Positions 6,151 to 9,495 of a DNA stretch of 9,495 nt are shown piece after piece (the first letter of the stretch is position 1; each line of letters opens with the position of its first letter). A model generated the notes under the pieces. It did not search any database and was not told the DNA's origin. It saw only the letters and a program-made list of their open reading frames with translations. The stretch is from Candidatus Cloacimonadota bacterium (lineage in GTDB: Bacteria; Cloacimonadota; Cloacimonadia; Cloacimonadales; WRIO01), in the NCBI GenBank assembly GCA_023230175.1, contig JALNXV010000111.1, positions 1 to 9,495 on the forward strand, written 5' to 3'. A program made the position numbers and the translations under genes.

Positions 6151-7014
6151 ATGGAAAACGTATTTGACGATAAAGCCCTTCAAAGTTATTTAAATTCAAT
6201 AGCTAAATATCCCTCTCTAAGTAAAGAAGAAGAAAAAAAATATGCTATTCTTGCTAAACAAGGAAATAAAAAAGCTAAGGATAAATTAATTAACTCAAAT
6301 CTAAAATTTGTCGTCAAGATTGCATCTAATTATCAAAATAGAGGATTAAGCCTCTCTGAACTTATCTCCGAAGGAAACTTAGGTTTAATCAAGGCTATTG
6401 AAAAATTTGATCCGGAAAAGGATATTAAACTGATTTCTTACGCTGTTTGGTGGATAAAACAAAAGATACTCTTTGCCTTGGCTGAAAAAACTTCTCTTAT
6501 CAGAGTACCTGTGGGGCTTAGTCAAACCGCTTCTAAGATTCGTAATGCTAAAGAAAAAATAAAAGTAGAACAAGGTATCGATGCAAGCTCAGAGCTCATC
6601 TCTGATGAAACAGACTTATCCTCAAAGGTTATTAGACAAGTTTCTGACGCTGTTACCGATACGCTTTCCATAGATGAAATGAATTATAATAGTACTAATG
6701 ATGATTTAAATATTTTTGACTACATTGCTAATAATGATACTGACGATCCTAAATCACTATACTATAAAGAAAAACTACAAAATCGTATTGATAAATCAAT
6801 TAATAAACTTGAATATCGTGAAGCCTTTATCATTAAATCATATTACGGGCTTGACGGATATCAAGAAAAAAATTTTGCTGAAATAGCACAAGAAATTGGA
6901 CTTTCTCGCGAAAGAGTAAGACAAATACAAAAGAAAATACTTAAAAAAATATTCAATGAAACTTATGCAGAACAAGAAAACGATATTGATTTATTATTAA
7001 GTAACACTTACTAA
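6151..7014 (+). CDS. Compact RNA polymerase sigma-70 factor (RpoD/RpoS type)
   Basis: The 287-residue protein has region 1.2 (about 6-36, ALQSYLNSIA), region 2 (46-117: NLKFVVKIA, QNRGLSLSELISEGNLGLIKA, ISYAVWWIKQ), region 3 and a complete region 4 (216-267: YYGLDG, then the helix-turn-helix AEIAQEIGLSRERVRQIQ). It lacks the acidic region 1.1 of long primary sigmas and the RpoH-specific segment, so it is a short RpoD-like or group 2 factor; Bacteroidetes primary sigmas have nearly this length. In the -10 recognition helix Q104 is kept, while the position of E. coli T440 is Leu (L107), as in other short sigmas. A tail of about 20 residues with several acidic positions follows region 4. A GAGG site overlaps the end of the MerR gene. 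Whether this is the main or an alternative sigma cannot be decided from this window. Confidence 0.9.
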   Translation: MENVFDDKALQSYLNSIAKYPSLSKEEEKKYAILAKQGNKKAKDKLINSNLKFVVKIASNYQNRGLSLSELISEGNLGLIKAIEKFDPEKDIKLISYAVWWIKQKILFALAEKTSLIRVPVGLSQTASKIRNAKEKIKVEQGIDASSELISDETDLSSKVIRQVSDAVTDTLSIDEMNYNSTNDDLNIFDYIANNDTDDPKSLYYKEKLQNRIDKSINKLEYREAFIIKSYYGLDGYQEKNFAEIAQEIGLSRERVRQIQKKILKKIFNETYAEQENDIDLLLSNTY

Positions 7015-7031
7015 TATCCAATAGTTATAAT
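7003..7031 (+). promoter_or_regulatory. Weak candidate promoter before mtaD
   Basis: A perfect TATAAT (7026-7031) lies 18 bases before the mtaD ATG. The best -35 at 17-base spacing is TAACAC (7003-7008), a poor match inside the sigma gene end. It could be an extra internal promoter, but the TATAAT would nearly abut the ribosome binding site, leaving a very short leader. Confidence 0.2.
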
Positions 7032-7048
7032 ATATTGAAGGAGTATAA

Positions 7049-8377
7049 ATGATAGATGTTGATTTAATAGTTGAAGCAGGACAGTTGATAACCATAAATG
7101 AAAATAATGAGATTCTGGAAAATTATGCTTTAATTATTAAACAAAATAAAATTATTGATATACTACCTTATGAAAACTACCAAAGCAAATATCATTCGGA
7201 AAATATTATTGACGCCTCTAATCAAATAGTTATGCCCGGATTTATCAATACTCATTCTCATATTGCTATGGCATATTTTAAAGGTCTTGCTGATGACTTA
7301 CCTCTTGATATTTGGCTCAATCAATATATCTGGCCGGCTGAAGCAAAATGCCTAAACCCTGAATTTGTTTTTGAAGCATCATTAAATGGTATAGCTGAAC
7401 TTATCCGTAGCGGTGTTACCTGTTTTAACGATATGTATTTTTACCCGGATGAGACTATCAAGGCTTGCAACCAAGCAAATATGAGAGCGTTAATAGGAGA
7501 TATTACTTTAGATTTTCCTATGGGAGATTTTCATCATCCACAAAATAACCTTAAAAATTTCCATAAATATAAAAACCTAATCAAAAATAATGACCTCATA
7601 GATATTTCCATCGCTCCTCATTCAATCTACGTTTGCTCAAAACAAACATGGCTTAACTGCATTGCTGTTGCTAAGCAAGAAAACTGTATTATCCATACTC
7701 ACCTTTCTGAAACTGAACAAGAAAATATAGATTGTAAAAAACAAAATGACGGACTCAGCCCAATTCAATATTTAGAAAGCCTTGGAGCTTTAGACACTAA
7801 AACCATCTTGGCTCACGGAGTTCATCTCGACTCAGAAGATATAAGCATAATTAAAAATAAAGATTGTTCCATCGCGCTAAATATTCATTCAAATTTGAAA
7901 CTCGCTTCAGGATTCCCTCCTATCCCCGAATATTTACAAAATAATATAAACCTTTCTATCGGAACTGATAGCGTCGCAAGCAATAATAAACTAAGTTGTG
8001 TCGATGAAATAAGCACTATAGCTAAGCTCTATAAAGCTCTATATAAAAACCCAACAGCTATTTCCGCTAAAAGCCTTGTTCGTATGGCTACTATTGATTC
8101 AGCTAAAGCTCTCGGCAAACAAGATGTACTTGGAAGTTTAGAAATAGGTAAACTTGCCGATTTAATCACTATTGATTGCGATAACTTTTTAAGTAATCCT
8201 ATCTATGACCCTTATTCATATATTGTATATTCAATGGATAGGCTAAATATAAATGATACTATCATCAACGGAAAAGTTGTTTTAAGAAATAAAAAACTAC
8301 AAACTATTGATGAAATGCTACTCTTAAAAAATTCTCTTAAAAATAAAAATAATATAATATCAAGGATAAAAAAATGA
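7049..8377 (+). CDS. mtaD: 5'-methylthioadenosine/S-adenosylhomocysteine deaminase (amidohydrolase)
   Basis: The 442-residue cytoplasmic enzyme belongs to the metal-dependent amidohydrolase superfamily, ATZ/TRZ-type branch. It is predicted to deaminate methylthioadenosine or S-adenosylhomocysteine to the inosyl forms, for purine salvage and removal of methylation by-products. The metal ligands are H69 and H71 (INTHSHIAM), H218 (HTHLSET) and D307 (GTDSVASNN). Other expected active-site residues are E98 (WPAEAK), H191 (APHSIY), E221 and H256 (AHGVH). The SNLKLASG segment (281-288) is characteristic of MtaD. The start is clear: GAAGGAG (7037-7043) lies 5 bases before the ATG. Guanine or other deaminase activity cannot be fully excluded from motifs alone. 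Its end overlaps the PTS EIIA start by 4 bp (ATGA), indicating co-translation. Confidence 0.88.
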   Translation: MIDVDLIVEAGQLITINENNEILENYALIIKQNKIIDILPYENYQSKYHSENIIDASNQIVMPGFINTHSHIAMAYFKGLADDLPLDIWLNQYIWPAEAKCLNPEFVFEASLNGIAELIRSGVTCFNDMYFYPDETIKACNQANMRALIGDITLDFPMGDFHHPQNNLKNFHKYKNLIKNNDLIDISIAPHSIYVCSKQTWLNCIAVAKQENCIIHTHLSETEQENIDCKKQNDGLSPIQYLESLGALDTKTILAHGVHLDSEDISIIKNKDCSIALNIHSNLKLASGFPPIPEYLQNNINLSIGTDSVASNNKLSCVDEISTIAKLYKALYKNPTAISAKSLVRMATIDSAKALGKQDVLGSLEIGKLADLITIDCDNFLSNPIYDPYSYIVYSMDRLNINDTIINGKVVLRNKKLQTIDEMLLLKNSLKNKNNIISRIKK

Positions 8378-8826
8378 ACATTTTTGACTTAAATTTGGTA
8401 AAAACTTGTGTAAGTATCAAAGACAAAGATACTCTTCTAAAAGTAATGGTTGATGACTTACATTCAGCAGGATATGTGGATGATAAAGAAGGCTACTATA
8501 ACGCTGTCAAAGAAAGAGAAGATGTGCTTTCAACAGGTATCGGGCATGGTATCGCTATACCTCACGGAAGACATAGTTCCGTTACAGAATTAAAATCTGC
8601 CGTCTATATTCTTAAAGAAGATTTAGAATATGAAGCCTTAGATAATAATCCTGTCAGAATAATATTTATGTTAGCAGTACCTGCCGTCTGTACAAGCGAA
8701 TATATGAAAGTATTAGGTTATATTTCAAAAACTTTACACGATGAAGATAATCGAAACCTGTTTCTCGAAAGTGAAAATCCGGGAGCTATCTTTGACTTTT
8801 TAAAAAGGATGCAAGATGAAATTTAA
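8374..8826 (+). CDS. PTS EIIA protein, fructose/PtsN type
   Basis: The 150-residue single-domain protein has the length of PtsN-type EIIA. The phosphoacceptor histidine is H64 in GIGHGIAIPHGR (55-66), the classical EIIA-Fru/Mtl/Ntr signature, preceded by KEREDVLSTG. It should accept phosphate from HPr. No EIIB or EIIC permease gene is adjacent, and it sits between a deaminase and an outer-membrane protein, so a regulatory (PtsN-like) role is more likely than sugar transport; that is inference. The ribosome binding site AAGGAT (8362-8367) lies in the end of mtaD. The gene overlaps mtaD by 4 bp and the following PorV-like gene by 11 bp. Confidence 0.9.
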   Translation: MNIFDLNLVKTCVSIKDKDTLLKVMVDDLHSAGYVDDKEGYYNAVKEREDVLSTGIGHGIAIPHGRHSSVTELKSAVYILKEDLEYEALDNNPVRIIFMLAVPAVCTSEYMKVLGYISKTLHDEDNRNLFLESENPGAIFDFLKRMQDEI

Positions 8827-9495
8827 GATAACAATCATACTGCTTTTAATAATGCTTGTTTGTAATTTAAATGCAATAAGTGATAAAGCTGGTACAAGCG
8901 GTTTTGCTTTTTTAAAGATTAATTATTCAGCCAGAGCAATGGGTATGGGCAATGCTTTTACAGGTTTAGCAAATGACGGAGATGCTGTCTTTTTTAACCC
9001 TGCCGGTATCTTACAAAACAAAACTAAACATATTAAAACAACCTATATGAGTTATATTGATGGACTTTATGGAGGTTCGATTGTTTATAGTACTGAATAT
9101 AAAAACGGATGGCATATAGCTCCCTTTGTTCAATTTCTTGTATCAGAAAGCATCCCCCGTACTTTTGAATTAAATGGTAATTATGGAGGAGTTGACGGCT
9201 CATTTAACACTTCTAATGTAGTCTTTGGTCTTGCTTTAGCAACTGAAATACATGAAGTTTTAGATGCGGGTTTTAATGTTAAATATTTAAGTGATAAACT
9301 TGATTCTTATTCAGCTTCAGCTATTGCACTTGATTTATCTCTTTTGCATCAAACTAATAATCCTAATCTAAAAATAGGGGCTTCTCTAAAAAATATCGGT
9401 AAACAATTATCCTATTATACACAAGCAAAGTATAAAGAAAAATTACCTCTTACTGCGACTGTAGGAGCTTCATATAAATACCTTGATAAAGGATT
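8816..9495 (+). CDS. PorV/PorQ family outer-membrane protein, 5' part (runs off window)
   Basis: I translated 226 codons from the ATG at 8816 to the end of the window with no stop. Residues 1-20 form a signal peptide (MKFKITIILLLIMLVCNLNA) without a proper lipobox. The mature N-terminus GTSGFAFLKINYSARAMGMG, then AFTGLANDGDAVFFNPAGI, is the hallmark of the PorV/PorQ (FadL-like, also called UPF0164 in spirochaetes) beta-barrel family. The rest has the alternating pattern of outer-membrane strands, with LKIGASLKNIG typical of the repeated barrel segments. Family members sit in the outer membrane; some serve type IX secretion in Bacteroidetes, others are hydrophobic-substrate transporters. A GGA (8807-8809) six bases before the start is the ribosome binding site, inside the EIIA gene. 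No secretion partner is visible in this window. Confidence 0.88.
   Translation, partial: MKFKITIILLLIMLVCNLNAISDKAGTSGFAFLKINYSARAMGMGNAFTGLANDGDAVFFNPAGILQNKTKHIKTTYMSYIDGLYGGSIVYSTEYKNGWHIAPFVQFLVSESIPRTFELNGNYGGVDGSFNTSNVVFGLALATEIHEVLDAGFNVKYLSDKLDSYSASAIALDLSLLHQTNNPNLKIGASLKNIGKQLSYYTQAKYKEKLPLTATVGASYKYLDKG

Noticed and set aside
6385..6573. 62-codon minus-strand open frame
   Set aside because: Antisense to conserved region 2 of the sigma-factor gene.
1..9495. CRISPR array, tRNA or rRNA genes
   Set aside because: I saw no regularly spaced direct repeats, no tRNA-like cloverleaf and no rRNA-like stretch on either strand.

Overview
The window comes from a strongly AT-rich diderm bacterium. 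An outer-membrane PorV/PorQ (FadL-like) barrel protein, a LysM/M23 wall endopeptidase with a signal peptide, a compact RpoD/RpoS-type sigma factor and strong AAGGAG ribosome binding sites fit a host-associated spirochaete, Elusimicrobiota or FCB-type lineage. I cannot choose between these from sequence alone. The window has two parts.

Left part, about 1-4140, minus strand, accessory in character. It holds the N-terminal 141 codons of a RhuM-family gene, running off the window at base 1. The rhuM start codon overlaps the stop of a short open tail that looks like the end of a lost upstream gene. Next is a 1024-codon gene for a GNAT acetyltransferase domain fused to about 870 residues of predicted beta-sandwich modules. 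Upstream of it are three successive frame segments (3569-3877) that read like the decayed end of another gene; the last one meets the GNAT start in an ATGA overlap. A 132-bp element with imperfect terminal inverted repeats (4008-4139), resembling a MITE, separates this part from the rest.

Right part, about 4140-9495, plus strand, compact and operon-like: acylphosphatase, LysM4-M23 endopeptidase, HspR-like MerR regulator, short sigma-70 factor, MTA/SAH deaminase (mtaD), PTS EIIA, and the start of a PorV/PorQ outer-membrane protein that runs off the window. Spacing is tight, with overlaps of 26, 4 and 11 bp and a 7-bp gap. One internal promoter is likely just before the MerR gene, which has no visible ribosome binding site and may be translated from a leaderless message.

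The LysM/M23 gene followed by an RpoD/RpoS-like sigma gene recalls the nlpD-rpoS arrangement of Proteobacteria, but here an HspR-like regulator sits between them and the peptidase keeps all its catalytic residues. A reasonable inference is an envelope and stress regulatory block (wall hydrolase, repressor, alternative sigma) joined to a metabolic block (deaminase, EIIA, outer-membrane protein). The most unusual sequence features are a 25-bp perfect palindrome inside the rhuM coding region, the MITE-like element with its internal hairpins, the decayed gene before the GNAT fusion, and the leaderless-looking MerR start.
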